From the NCBI GenBank assembly GCA_039984715.1, contig JBDWUA010000004.1, positions 186,001 through 250,000 of the forward strand: a stretch of 64,000 bases of DNA. The letters are read 5' to 3'. The stretch's first letter is position 1. Each line of letters opens with the position of its first letter. Shown here in pieces: positions 28,037-36,674 of the stretch. The notes under the pieces were generated by a model. It saw only the letters and a list, made by a program, of their open reading frames with translations. It was not told the origin of the DNA and did no database searches. The position numbers were made by a program, and so were the translations under genes. The stretch comes from JABSSA01 sp039984715. GTDB lineage: Bacteria; Pseudomonadota; Alphaproteobacteria; Rhodobacterales; Rhodobacteraceae.

Positions 28037-28068
28037 TTGGACTTATACCAAATGCAATCTGGACTGAT
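28037..28068 (+). promoter_or_regulatory. Two direct repeats resembling the TauR box
   Basis: TTGGACTTAT (28037-28046) and CTGGACTGAT (28059-28068) are direct repeats spaced 22 bp, two helical turns, right upstream of tauR. They resemble the CTGGACTTAA-type repeats I recall for TauR of Rhodobacter capsulatus. A role in autoregulation is inferred. Confidence 0.55.
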
Positions 28069-28135
28069 GAAGTTATTCTGTTTGATCCGGAAAGGCGCAT
28101 TGAAATTAAGGAAATCCCTACAACAGCGGATAGGT

Positions 28136-28873
28136 TCAAGTGAAAATTCTGTAATATAGCCAGTCGGGAAAAAACTGTGCCAATCGGAAGAACAACGAAA
28201 ATCCGAACGGAAAGCTTTTCTTGAAATGTGATGTGCACATGTGTTCGAACATTTCTTGAGCCGCTTCATCTGCTGACATGATGAAGGGCATATTGAATGT
28301 ATTCTTTTCGGTCATGCGGGTCTTGATGAAACCGGGATTGACGACTTGGACCCTTACATTTGATGTGCGCAGATCGGCGTATAGACATTCAGCCAGTGAC
28401 ATGGTGCCCGCTTTGGATGCGGTGTACCCAATCGATCCGGGCAGCCCACGAAACCCGGTCAGCGAAGATGTAATGACAATATGCCCATCGTCGCGATCAA
28501 CGAAATCTGGAACGACTTGCCCCAAGACGCGCAAATAACCTGTGAAATTTACGTTGGCCATCTCTGTTGCTTGAGCGGGATTCCAATTCTGTGCTGAAAG
28601 GGGCCAATACACTCCGGCCAAAAGAACAACACCGTCGACTTGACCAATTTGCTTGGCAGCATTTTCAACGCTGGCATCGTCTGAAATATCGACCACCTGA
28701 TAGCTTGATGAGCCGCTAAGTGTTTCAGAGACTTTTTCGAGTTTTTCAGCATCGCGTGACGAGACGATCACGTGGGCTCCGGTGCGGCTAAGCCGCTGGG
28801 CCAGTGCTTTGCCCAGCCCATCCGAGGCCCCGACAAGCCAATAACGTTTTCCGGTAAAGTTGTTTGTTGTCAT
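28136..28873 (-). CDS. SDR-family oxidoreductase of the RpoE-ChrR regulon
   Basis: A 245-residue short-chain dehydrogenase. The nucleotide loop is WLVGASDGLGKAL and the catalytic Ser-Tyr-Lys set lies in ITSSLTGFRGLPGSIGYTASKAG-like spacing (SS, then YTASK). The usual NNAG structural motif reads LLAGV. The C-terminal 40 residues are hydrophobic and aromatic, hinting at membrane association. ATG at 28873 overlaps the DUF3833 stop (ATGA). It is the last gene of the five-gene operon matching RSP_1087-1091 of R. sphaeroides, which responds to singlet oxygen. Substrate unknown; a lipid is plausible. Confidence 0.85.
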   Translation of the reverse strand: MTTNNFTGKRYWLVGASDGLGKALAQRLSRTGAHVIVSSRDAEKLEKVSETLSGSSSYQVVDISDDASVENAAKQIGQVDGVVLLAGVYWPLSAQNWNPAQATEMANVNFTGYLRVLGQVVPDFVDRDDGHIVITSSLTGFRGLPGSIGYTASKAGTMSLAECLYADLRTSNVRVQVVNPGFIKTRMTEKNTFNMPFIMSADEAAQEMFEHMCTSHFKKSFPFGFSLFFRLAQFFPDWLYYRIFT

Positions 28874-29445
28874 GCGGCTTGTCCCTTGTCCAAGGGTGCA
28901 GGACGCATCGTCGCGACAAGTTCGGCGACTTTGAACCCGAACTTGCGAAACTGCGACCGGTTTACGATGGCCCCATTCGGGGCAAGGTACATCCAATCGA
29001 CCGTATCAAGGATGTGACCACCGGCGTCATCAGGCAGGCGAAACCGATATTTGAGCTGCACTGCGCTGCCTTTTTGGATGCCTTCGCCGACACCGACAAC
29101 GTCATTTGCCTTGGCAAGAATGCGACCTTCATCGTTGACGGTCAGTTGCCATGCGCGATCTCGCGTTGTCCCATCATCATAGTGAAAATGTTCATTCATA
29201 GCGCCGTCATTTCCATCCCAACTGATGTCAAAATTGGCGACAAAGCGGGATGAGACACGACCGGTTGGGCCATAAATGACGCCTTCGCAAATCATGGGAC
29301 CATTCAGATGTTGGCGAATGTCGAACTGCTGTCCGTCGGCATAATCGTCAGGGCCCTGCGCAAGAAATCCGGTAAATCGCGCTCGGCTCCAACATGCGGC
29401 ACAGGCCAAAGCGATCCCAAGGGTAATGAAAAGCAAGGTTTCCAT
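28870..29445 (-). CDS. DUF3833 family protein
   Basis: A 191-residue protein with an N-terminal hydrophobic segment (METLLFITLGIALACAAC), either a signal anchor or a lipoprotein-like signal, and a DUF3833 domain covering most of the rest (HLNGPMICEGVIYGPTGRVSS, FRLPDDAGGHILDTVDWMYL, MRKFGFKVAEL-like end). The family recurs next to SDR, MFS and cyclopropane-type lipid enzymes. ATG at 29445 has AAGGAG eight bases upstream and starts 2 bp after the transporter stop. Function unknown. Confidence 0.85.
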   Translation of the reverse strand: METLLFITLGIALACAACWSRARFTGFLAQGPDDYADGQQFDIRQHLNGPMICEGVIYGPTGRVSSRFVANFDISWDGNDGAMNEHFHYDDGTTRDRAWQLTVNDEGRILAKANDVVGVGEGIQKGSAVQLKYRFRLPDDAGGHILDTVDWMYLAPNGAIVNRSQFRKFGFKVAELVATMRPAPLDKGQAA

Positions 29446-29447
29446 GG

Positions 29448-30683
29448 TCAAATCTCCTTAAGTTCGGTTGTCGCGAGCAAGGCAATTGCACCAAGCTTTA
29501 ACGCGCACGGAACAGCCGCGTATAAAAGTGTTAGCAAGTTAAGCGCGCCGTCTGAATGTGTTGATGCCGTGCTGTCGAAACCAGCGCATTCAAGTGCGGG
29601 CAGCAGAGTTACTGCGGCAATGGCCAGTGTGAATTTGGAAACAAAAGACCAAAGCCCAAACCCTTCTGCGGCGGACGGCGAAATTTGGGCCATTCGGTCG
29701 GCAAAAATGGCCGGTAAGACTGTCAGGTCCGCACCCATGGCACAGCCAGAGAAAAAGCAGATGAATGCGAAGGCGACCCAATCACCGGGCCCAAGGAAGA
29801 GTGCGCCAGCGAATGTTAGGATGGCGAGGATCATGGCGAACAGCAAAACAGGCTTGGCACCAAAATGTTCAGCGCATTTTCCCCAGATCGGTGCGGTTGT
29901 CGCTGCTGCGAGGAATAAAAGCATAAGAAAGGGGCCCTCCAGCCCCGGGGCTTCTAGGCGGCTTTCGACGAAAAACAAAAACAGCGTCGACGAAACAGCG
30001 ACCGGTGCGGCATTGACGAATGCGATAAGCAAAAGGCGTTTGGCCAATGGATCGCCTAAGATGGCACGAACCCCGACAGAGGGCGGAACATAGCCTGCGT
30101 TCCATTCGTTTCGCATAGCAAACAGTGACACCACGGTCAGAACAAGGAAACTGACGGCAAAGCCGGCAAATGGCGCATTCACAATTGTACCCAAGGCAAT
30201 CGGTGCAATCGATGCCAAACACACACCAAACAGCGCGCCACTTTCGCGCCAACGCGCCAATGTCAGGTGTCCTCGGTTTGGCAGTTGCGCGGCCTTCAGA
30301 ACACCTTGGGCATAGAAATTAATAGTCAAAAAGCTGAACCCTGAAAACACAAGCGTCAGCATGACGGCGAACCACAGTAATGGGGCAAACACAGGCTGGA
30401 TCGCGAACAAGCCAAGCATCCCGGCAACCATCACACCTGCGCCCAACATGACCGCAGCGGCGCGGCGATCTCGGAATGTATCCGACACGCGACCGAAAAC
30501 AGGATCTTGAACGACATCAATCAGGCGTAGCGCGAATAAAACCGCGCCAAGACTTGCCAAAGATACGCCGTATTGATCGACATAGAATTTTGGGGCGTGG
30601 ATGTAGATTGGCAACCCTGCGGTGGCAAGCAACGCGGCAAACATCGTGTAAGCATGCAGGTTTTGCTGTGTTGGGGTCCTCAC
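29448..30683 (-). CDS. GPH/MFS-type transporter
   Basis: A 411-residue membrane protein with about twelve hydrophobic segments, of the sugar-cation symporter-like MFS group. VDVVQDPVFGRVSD-type sequence (LIDVVQDPVFGRVSDTFR) after the second helix is the GPH family signature. The start is GTG at 30683: it overlaps the DUF1365 stop as GTGA, and an open frame to 30761 is not needed. Its place between DUF1365 and DUF3833 matches RSP_1089. The cargo is unknown; a lipid or lipid precursor is possible given the neighbours. Confidence 0.85.
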   Translation of the reverse strand: MRTPTQQNLHAYTMFAALLATAGLPIYIHAPKFYVDQYGVSLASLGAVLFALRLIDVVQDPVFGRVSDTFRDRRAAAVMLGAGVMVAGMLGLFAIQPVFAPLLWFAVMLTLVFSGFSFLTINFYAQGVLKAAQLPNRGHLTLARWRESGALFGVCLASIAPIALGTIVNAPFAGFAVSFLVLTVVSLFAMRNEWNAGYVPPSVGVRAILGDPLAKRLLLIAFVNAAPVAVSSTLFLFFVESRLEAPGLEGPFLMLLFLAAATTAPIWGKCAEHFGAKPVLLFAMILAILTFAGALFLGPGDWVAFAFICFFSGCAMGADLTVLPAIFADRMAQISPSAAEGFGLWSFVSKFTLAIAAVTLLPALECAGFDSTASTHSDGALNLLTLLYAAVPCALKLGAIALLATTELKEI

Positions 30684-31435
30684 CGTGAAACCTCTTGGTC
30701 TGGTGGTGTGGGACGGGTTTTGTATTGGGCTCCTTTGAGCCACAACTTGAAGGCTTGCCAATGGATCAACCCAAGCACGCGTCGGGATCCGAACGGGCGC
30801 CGCAAAAGCATGGATAGGATGGACCGATTGCTGAGCGTTTTTCGTGGCCCAGTGAGGGTGGCAATCAATCCGCCGTCGCCTTGGCGATAATCAATCCAAA
30901 TCCCAATGCGATCAGAATTGATATCAAATCGGAATTCATATTCACCCTCAACTGGTTGGAAGGGCGAGACGTAAAATACCTTGGTTGCCGTCATGCGATC
31001 TGCGCGGGCAATTGGGCGTTGATCGGGGTGGAAAAAAAGATAGGAATGGCGTTCCCCAAAGGTGTTTGTCACTTCGGCGATGACGGCGATTAACTCGTCT
31101 GCCTTTCTGCAGAACCAGAAACTGACTGGATTGAAGACGTGCCCAAAGACTTTGGGTTGTGCCAAAAGCTCGATCTTGTCGATCCCTGCGATTTGAAATT
31201 TCTGCAAAACCTCTCGCACCCAGATGGCACCGCGCCCCGCACCCGGCGCGCCACCGTGATCGGCATCGTTGACGCCCACAATTGAACGCTCATTTCGCCG
31301 AAACAGCTTTGGCCCACGTACCGGTTTTTCGGCGTCGAACAGCACGTAATCGACAGAGTATCTAAAGCCGTTCGAAACAGATCCCTTTCGCCCGTGATAG
31401 GTGTGACCCGCGATATGATCGACGGTGATGGTCAT
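30680..31435 (-). CDS. DUF1365 family protein
   Basis: A 251-residue protein of the DUF1365 family, which regularly sits beside flavin amine oxidases and cyclopropane-type fatty acid enzymes. Key blocks are YHGRKGSVSNGFRYSVDYVL, PKVFGHVFNPVSFWFC, EVTNTFGERHSYLF and KVFYVSPFQPVEGEYEFR. No membrane helix is clear except a weak C-terminal one. ATG at 31435 overlaps the amine-oxidase stop as ATGA. A role in modification of unsaturated fatty acids is inferred from context. Confidence 0.9.
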   Translation of the reverse strand: MTITVDHIAGHTYHGRKGSVSNGFRYSVDYVLFDAEKPVRGPKLFRRNERSIVGVNDADHGGAPGAGRGAIWVREVLQKFQIAGIDKIELLAQPKVFGHVFNPVSFWFCRKADELIAVIAEVTNTFGERHSYLFFHPDQRPIARADRMTATKVFYVSPFQPVEGEYEFRFDINSDRIGIWIDYRQGDGGLIATLTGPRKTLSNRSILSMLLRRPFGSRRVLGLIHWQAFKLWLKGAQYKTRPTPPDQEVSR

Positions 31436-32733
31436 TCCGCAGAAATCCGTATGCGTGTAGTTTGGTTGATCATGCGTGCAGCTTCGATCCCGCTGCTTAG
31501 GCCGTCTTCGTGAAAGCCATGACCCATCCATGCACCGCAGAACCAAGTATTTTGCTGCCCGTTCATGGTGCGCGCTTCGTTCTGTGCAGCCAGAGCACCT
31601 AGATCGTAAACCGGGTGACGCAATGCGACTTGATCATAAATCAAGTCTTGGCGAATGGGGCGCTTGGTGTTGAGAGTGACGAAGAAATCTTCGTTCAATG
31701 GCAGCGGTTGAAGACAGTTCATCCAATAGGTCAAATCGATACGGTCAGATTGATGCGCGTCGTCTTCTGTATACACCCAGCTGGACCAAACCTGACGGCG
31801 TTTGGGCATGATCGAAGCGTCGCTGTGCAGAACGATGTCATTGGTTTGATAAGCAATCGCGCCCAGTACATTTTGTTCCTGCTGGCTGGGGTCAGCCAAC
31901 ATTTTCAATGTATCGTCTGAATGGGTGGCAAAGATGACTGCGTCGAAATTTTCCCATTCTCCGCCAAATGCTTTGATGTGAACGCTGTTGGGGTCTCTTG
32001 TCACGGATTGAACCGGGGATTTCAGGCGGATATCCACGCCATTTTGCACTATAGCTGATTGCAACCGTTTCACATATTGGATGGAACCGCCTTGGACAGT
32101 GTACCATTGATGCTGACCTGTGTGATGGAGCAACGCGTGGTTTTCAAAGAACTGCATCATCGAGATGGCGGGAAAATCCATGATTTTACCCGTTGGTGTG
32201 GACCAAATAGCGCCTGACAACGGCAAAAGGTAACGGTCACGGAACCAATCACCCGTGCCCAAAACGTCCAGAAATTGCGCAATCGAACGGGTCGGGTCTT
32301 CGTTCGCGACAGCCAGTGCGTTTTTGTTGAAACGCAGGATGTCGCGGATCATGCGCAAAAACCTTGGGTCAAATGCGTTCCGGCGCTGTGCGAATGTGGC
32401 GTTTAACGATTCCAACCCGTATTCGAACGCGCCGCCATTCAAGGATGCCCCAAAGGACATGTTCGATTTCGTCACTGGCACATTCAGTTCGTCGAACAAC
32501 GCTGTAAGATGCGGATAGTTGGCATAGTTAAAGACGATAAACCCGGTATCGACGGGCTGATCACCGTTGCGACCGGCGACAATTGTGCGCGCATGACCTC
32601 CCAAGCGCGCTTCGGATTCAAATAAAGTGACGTGGTGGTTTTGTGCCAACACATGCGCGGCACCCATTCCTGATATTCCACCGCCAATGACGGCAATACG
32701 CAGACAACCTGACTGCGACTCTTCAAAGGGCAT
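31432..32733 (-). CDS. Flavin amine-oxidase family protein (RSP_1091-like)
   Basis: A 433-residue NAD(P)/FAD-dependent oxidoreductase. The FAD motif is RIAVIGGGISGMGAAHVLAQ with a following ESEARLGGHART, and the C-terminal WFCGAWMGHGFHEDGLSSG closes the flavin site. The R. sphaeroides counterpart RSP_1091 is needed to form furan fatty acids in the singlet-oxygen response, from memory of that work. I chose ATG 32733 because the candidate RpoE promoter at 32768-32797 would start transcription just upstream of it; an earlier start at 32781 would lie inside that promoter. First gene of the divergent operon. Confidence 0.88.
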   Translation of the reverse strand: MPFEESQSGCLRIAVIGGGISGMGAAHVLAQNHHVTLFESEARLGGHARTIVAGRNGDQPVDTGFIVFNYANYPHLTALFDELNVPVTKSNMSFGASLNGGAFEYGLESLNATFAQRRNAFDPRFLRMIRDILRFNKNALAVANEDPTRSIAQFLDVLGTGDWFRDRYLLPLSGAIWSTPTGKIMDFPAISMMQFFENHALLHHTGQHQWYTVQGGSIQYVKRLQSAIVQNGVDIRLKSPVQSVTRDPNSVHIKAFGGEWENFDAVIFATHSDDTLKMLADPSQQEQNVLGAIAYQTNDIVLHSDASIMPKRRQVWSSWVYTEDDAHQSDRIDLTYWMNCLQPLPLNEDFFVTLNTKRPIRQDLIYDQVALRHPVYDLGALAAQNEARTMNGQQNTWFCGAWMGHGFHEDGLSSGIEAARMINQTTRIRISAE

Positions 32734-32767
32734 ACGATTTCCGTTTCGTCGTCTTTCCGTTTCAAAG

Positions 32768-32797
32768 GTATACGAACCCATGTCCGAGATGGATGTA
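32768..32797 (-). promoter_or_regulatory. Candidate RpoE-type promoter for the divergent lipid operon
   Basis: On the minus strand, ACATCC and TATACC are separated by 18 bp, the spacing seen in the rpoE promoter opposite. The -10 matches well; the -35 matches four of six. Transcription would enter the amine-oxidase operon. Confidence 0.5.
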
Positions 32798-32819
32798 CGA
32801 TTGGCAAAATAATTATTTT

Positions 32820-32848
32820 GATCCGGCAGTCTGAACAGATCGTATACA
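32820..32848 (+). promoter_or_regulatory. RpoE-dependent autoregulatory promoter of rpoE-chrR
   Basis: TGATCC (32820-32825), an 18-bp spacer and TATAC (32844-32848) match the RpoE promoter pattern of Rhodobacter group IV sigma factors as I recall it. The predicted start of transcription falls near 32855, before the chosen rpoE start. Confidence 0.75.
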
Positions 32849-32927
32849 GTGCATGTTTACGGGAATAGAAACGCTTGAACCGGATCAAACGCGATCGAAC
32901 TTTGGGACACGCACTGGACCCAGACGA

Positions 32928-33476
32928 ATGAGTGAAGCGAGTAAGACAAGATTGTTGTGGGTCGACCATATGGCCCGCATTCGGGATACCCAAGATCAAG
33001 CGGCCTTTGCTGAGCTGTTTGAGCATTTCGCACCACGAGTGAAAGGGTTTCTCATTCGATCCGGGACGGATGCAGCGCTTGCCGAGGAATGCGCGCAAGA
33101 GGTTATGGCGACCTGCTGGCACAAGGCGCAGTTGTTTGACCCGACGCGTGCCTCTGTCGCGACATGGATTTTTACGATTGCACGGAATCGCAAGATTGAC
33201 GTTCTGCGCAAATCGAAGCGACCCGAACCAGAAGATTTGGGGTGGGGGCCGCAAGAAGAACCAGACCAAAGCGATATGATTGCTTTGCAACAAGAGACGG
33301 AAAAGCTGGGGAAGGCGTTGGCTGAATTGCCCGCGCCACAGCGCCACTTGATACAGAAAGCGTATTTCGGTGACTTAACTCATTCTGAAATCGCGACTGA
33401 AACCGGTCTGCCTCTTGGCACGATCAAATCCCGAATTAGGTTGGCGCTGGAAAGACTGCGCCACGCGATGAAGTAA
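32928..33476 (+). CDS. rpoE: ECF sigma factor RpoE (ChrR-controlled, ECF11 group)
   Basis: A 182-residue extracytoplasmic-function sigma factor. Region 2 (about 15-85: FAELFEHFAPRVKGFLIRSG, FDPTRASVATWIFTIARNRKID) and region 4 (about 120-178: YFGDLTHSEIATETGLPLGT) are both complete. Its pairing with a ChrR cupin anti-sigma and the divergent lipid operon identifies it as the singlet-oxygen sigma factor. The ATG at 32928 is preferred over one at 32853, which would lie at the predicted transcription start. chrR begins 9 bp downstream. Confidence 0.93.
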   Translation: MSEASKTRLLWVDHMARIRDTQDQAAFAELFEHFAPRVKGFLIRSGTDAALAEECAQEVMATCWHKAQLFDPTRASVATWIFTIARNRKIDVLRKSKRPEPEDLGWGPQEEPDQSDMIALQQETEKLGKALAELPAPQRHLIQKAYFGDLTHSEIATETGLPLGTIKSRIRLALERLRHAMK

Positions 33477-33485
33477 AGAGATGAG

Positions 33486-34139
33486 ATGGTAAATGTGATA
33501 AAACATCATCTGACAGACGCCGTTTTGATGGCTTATGCAGCGGGTACATTGCCCGAAGCCTTTAACCTTATGGTCGCCGCACATGTGTCGTTGTGCGACG
33601 AATGTCGTGCTCGGATGGAGACATATGACGCGATTGGGGGCGCAGTCCTTGACCAGAAACCGGAACGTTCGGTCGCGATGGAAAAGGGATCGTTGTCAAA
33701 GACGATGGCATTGATCTCGGCTGGCACATCCGACGAAATCAAAGTGACCCGCACGCCGGGCGTTCTGCCGGTGCCTTTGCAAGATTACGTTGGTGGTGAC
33801 TTGGATGCTATTCGCTGGCGTCCGATTGGAATGGGTGTGAAGCAAGCCATCTTGAAAACATCCAAAGATGCGTCGGCGCGTTTCTTGTTCATTCCCGCTG
33901 GGGCTGCCATGCCGGATCACGGGCATCGTGGTCTTGAAATGACGATGGTTTTGAAAGGCGCGTTTATGGACGAAGGCGATTATTTCGCGCGCGGTGATGT
34001 CGATGTTGCGGATTCTCACGTTCATCACACACCCGTTGCAGATGTGCATGAAGACTGCATTTGCCTCGCGGTGTCTGACGCTCCGCTGCGGTTCAAAGGG
34101 TTGGTGCCCAAGATCATGCAGCGTATCGTGCGCATCTAA
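33486..34139 (+). CDS. chrR: Zinc anti-sigma factor ChrR with cupin sensor domain
   Basis: A 217-residue anti-sigma factor that holds RpoE inactive until singlet oxygen or organic peroxide appears. The N-terminal ZAS zinc site is visible as His7/8, then His33-X3-Cys37-X2-Cys40 (HVSLCDEC). The C-terminal domain (about 105-200) is a cupin with metal-ligand candidates in PDHGHRGLEMT and the later SHVHHTP, the part needed for the stress response in R. sphaeroides. It is co-transcribed with rpoE and follows AAGAGATGAG. Confidence 0.95.
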   Translation: MVNVIKHHLTDAVLMAYAAGTLPEAFNLMVAAHVSLCDECRARMETYDAIGGAVLDQKPERSVAMEKGSLSKTMALISAGTSDEIKVTRTPGVLPVPLQDYVGGDLDAIRWRPIGMGVKQAILKTSKDASARFLFIPAGAAMPDHGHRGLEMTMVLKGAFMDEGDYFARGDVDVADSHVHHTPVADVHEDCICLAVSDAPLRFKGLVPKIMQRIVRI

Positions 34140-34201
34140 ACTAGACCCTTCAAATCATCCTACGATCCAATAGGTTGGCGATTTATCACTGCGGCCCGAA
34201 C

Positions 34202-34960
34202 CTAGACGTTTTTCAGCCATTTCAGGTTTTCTTCGGTCCGCCCGTCGGATGCGTATTCTGCGCTGATCCAACCTGAATAATTGGACTGCTTCACGGCGGC
34301 GAAAAACGACTTGAAGTCGATTGCGCCTGTGCCGGGCGCTGTTCTGCCCGGTGAATCGCCAACTTGGATGTGGCAGATCATGTCCCGGTGTGCGCGAAAC
34401 GTGCCAAGGGCGTCTCCGGTGATTTCCTGAGCGTGGAACGTGTCGTATTGCAGGGCGAGTTTTTCGGATCCAATCGTTTCGATGATGTCCGCCGCTAGAT
34501 CGAAATCGTTTAGGAAATATCCCGGCATTGATTTTGGGTTCAAAGGCTCAATCGTGAGCCTCAATCCCTCAGGAACGGTATCGACTGCGTGGCGCAAGTT
34601 TTCAACAAAAGTGTCCCGCGCTGCGTCGCCTTCCGCTTTGCCTGCCATAATATGCAGGTTTTCAGCCTTAAGTGCGGACGCATAGCGAATGGCGCGGCGC
34701 AAATCGTAAGCAAAGCGTTTTTCAAGTCCGGGCACAGCGGCATATCCCCGATCACCACCAGTGTAATTTGGGGGCGGGGCATTCAACAAAACAAAATGTA
34801 ATTCGTTACGACTGAGCGCGGCAAGGGTGTCTTGCGCCGGTGTGTCATATGGAAACAAAACCTCTACACCAGTGAACCCCGCTTCGGCGGCGGCATCAAA
34901 TCGATCCAAAAAAGGAATCTCGGTCCAAAGATGTGAAAGATTGGCGGCAAAATTTGGCAT
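34202..34960 (-). CDS. Hydroxypyruvate isomerase-family TIM barrel
   Basis: A 252-residue xylose-isomerase-like TIM barrel of the Hyi/OtnI family. MPNFAANLSHLWTEIPFLDR and GFTGVEVLFPYD open the barrel; LTIEPLNPKSMPGYFLND supplies a metal-binding Glu, and LQYDTFHAQ and HIQVGDSPGRTAPGTGAI supply the later ligands. Hyi interconverts hydroxypyruvate and tartronate semialdehyde; OtnI relatives act on four-carbon 2-oxo acids. No glyoxylate gcl/glxR genes are nearby, so the substrate is open. ATG at 34960 is preferred over GTG at 34969. It is convergent with chrR. Confidence 0.87.
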   Translation of the reverse strand: MPNFAANLSHLWTEIPFLDRFDAAAEAGFTGVEVLFPYDTPAQDTLAALSRNELHFVLLNAPPPNYTGGDRGYAAVPGLEKRFAYDLRRAIRYASALKAENLHIMAGKAEGDAARDTFVENLRHAVDTVPEGLRLTIEPLNPKSMPGYFLNDFDLAADIIETIGSEKLALQYDTFHAQEITGDALGTFRAHRDMICHIQVGDSPGRTAPGTGAIDFKSFFAAVKQSNYSGWISAEYASDGRTEENLKWLKNV

Positions 34961-35019
34961 AGAAGACACTGCTACTCAGCGTTGCCCTAGATGCGCAACA
35001 CCTTTCTGCAACTTGATTG

Positions 35020-35595
35020 TTATTCCAGTTCGGCAGATGGGATGACTTGGAAGAATGTTCCCCCGGACCAAATGCCAAACCAACCTTCTTTGTGGCTGCC
35101 GAGTTCAACCAATCGATAAAAGCTTTTGCGATCGATCAATGCTTCTAAGTCTGCGCGAATGTGAACATATGGTGATGGCTCGCCTGTTTCTGGGTCGCGT
35201 TCGACACGAATGGGATGGTCTGCGCCCGCGGCGGCTGAATCGCCGACCTGAGTTTCAAACGTGACGTTTTGATCCTGTCCGGAACCCGTTGATTCGAAGT
35301 CAACGGCCACAAAAGGGGCGTCGTCGACGGTTATTCCGACCTTCTCCACTGGTGTAACGAGAAAATATTTACCATTCTCTCGCTTGAGGATGGAGGAAAA
35401 CAATTTCACAAGAGCAGGACGGCCAATTGGCGTACCTTGGTAAAACCAAGTGCCATCTCGGGCGATCCGCATGTCCAAATCACCGCAAAACGGAGGATTC
35501 CACAAATGAACAGGCGGCAACCCGCGCGTTTTCGAGGCGTTGATGGACGCAATCAAGCTGTCAGTGCTTGGTGGCACACTTTTTTGTGCAGACAT
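35020..35595 (-). CDS. DUF1285 family protein
   Basis: A 191-residue protein of the DUF1285 family. Typical blocks are PPVHLWNPPFCGDLDMRIARDGTW-like opening (WNPPFCGDLDMRI), YQGTPIGRPALVKLFSSIL, FLVTPVEKVGITVDDAPFVA and the end SFYRLVELG with WFGIWSGG. It is cytoplasmic with no catalytic motif that I recognise. It starts 68 bp from the divergent MoxR gene. ATG at 35595 gives the family N-terminus; the open frame to 35637 is an alternative. Function unknown. Confidence 0.9.
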   Translation of the reverse strand: MSAQKSVPPSTDSLIASINASKTRGLPPVHLWNPPFCGDLDMRIARDGTWFYQGTPIGRPALVKLFSSILKRENGKYFLVTPVEKVGITVDDAPFVAVDFESTGSGQDQNVTFETQVGDSAAAGADHPIRVERDPETGEPSPYVHIRADLEALIDRKSFYRLVELGSHKEGWFGIWSGGTFFQVIPSAELE

Positions 35596-35663
35596 ACCTT
35601 TTGCTATTCCTACGATCAGAGATACGTTGTGTATCAAGATATAACCTCAGGATCCCTTTTGTC

Positions 35664-36674
35664 ATGACCCAGTCCGACGATCTTGCCGCAGAAATTGAAT
35701 CTCTCGGCGAAAAGCTTGCGCAGGCCAAAGCCTCGATCACCAAACGCTTTATAGGACAGGAGCGTGTTGTAGACCTTACACTGACCGCATTGTTATGCGG
35801 CGGGCATGGCCTGTTGATCGGTTTGCCTGGCCTTGGGAAAACACGTTTGGTCGAAACATTAAGCACGGTGATGGGACTGGATGGAAACCGCATTCAATTC
35901 ACGCCGGATCTTATGCCAGCCGATATCCTTGGGTCCGAAGTCTTGGACACGGATGCAGATGGGCATCGCAGTTTCAGATTTTTGGAAGGCCCCATCTTTT
36001 GCCAATTGTTGATGGCTGACGAAATCAACCGAGCCAGCCCACGGACGCAATCCGCACTTTTGCAAGCGATGCAGGAAAAAACGGTGACGGTTGCGGGCCA
36101 AGACAGAGCGTTGGGGACTCCTTTCCACGTTTTGGCGACGCAAAACCCGATAGAACAAGAAGGCACCTATCCGCTGCCCGAAGCACAGTTAGACCGGTTT
36201 TTGGTTCAGATTGATGTGTTGTACCCAGATCGCGACACTGAACGTGATATTCTGGTGGCAACAACGGGGATTGAAGATGCTCAGGCGACTCCGGTGTTTT
36301 CGGCCGGGGAATTGCTTGCGGCGCAAACTGTGTTGCGGCGGATGCCAGTGGGCGAAAGCGTCGTTGAATTGATCCTAGACCTAGTACGCGCCTTTCGTCC
36401 GTCCGAGGCTGAGGCCGATCAGCGTGTGAAGGAAACCGTGTCATGGGGACCGGGTCCACGGGCCGCTCAGGCATTGATGCTGGCTGTTCGCGCTCGGGCT
36501 TTGTTGGATGGGCGTTTTGCGCCATCAGCAGATGACGTTTTGAATATGGCGCGCCCTGTGCTGAGCCATCGTATGGCATTGAATTTTGCAGCGCGGGCAC
36601 GCGGTGACAGTTTGGCGGAACTTATTGATACAACGGCTGCGCAATTTGCTGGCAAAGGCGAGGCCGCTGCGTGA
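35664..36674 (+). CDS. MoxR-family AAA+ ATPase
   Basis: A 336-residue AAA+ ATPase. Walker A is IGLPGLGKTRL and Walker B is LLMADEINRASP, with the sensor region ATQNPIEQEGTYPLPEAQLD typical of MoxR. MoxR ATPases work as chaperones or assembly factors with von Willebrand-type and DUF58 partners. The next three genes (DUF58, BatA/DUF4159, large membrane protein) follow with 4-bp overlaps and form its operon. ATG at 35664 is chosen; the upstream part of the frame reads through the promoter region. Confidence 0.93.
   Translation: MTQSDDLAAEIESLGEKLAQAKASITKRFIGQERVVDLTLTALLCGGHGLLIGLPGLGKTRLVETLSTVMGLDGNRIQFTPDLMPADILGSEVLDTDADGHRSFRFLEGPIFCQLLMADEINRASPRTQSALLQAMQEKTVTVAGQDRALGTPFHVLATQNPIEQEGTYPLPEAQLDRFLVQIDVLYPDRDTERDILVATTGIEDAQATPVFSAGELLAAQTVLRRMPVGESVVELILDLVRAFRPSEAEADQRVKETVSWGPGPRAAQALMLAVRARALLDGRFAPSADDVLNMARPVLSHRMALNFAARARGDSLAELIDTTAAQFAGKGEAAA

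Noticed and set aside
32484..33347. Long minus-strand open frame across the rpoE region
   Set aside because: No recognisable protein family; it is antisense to rpoE and overlaps the amine-oxidase gene and both promoters.
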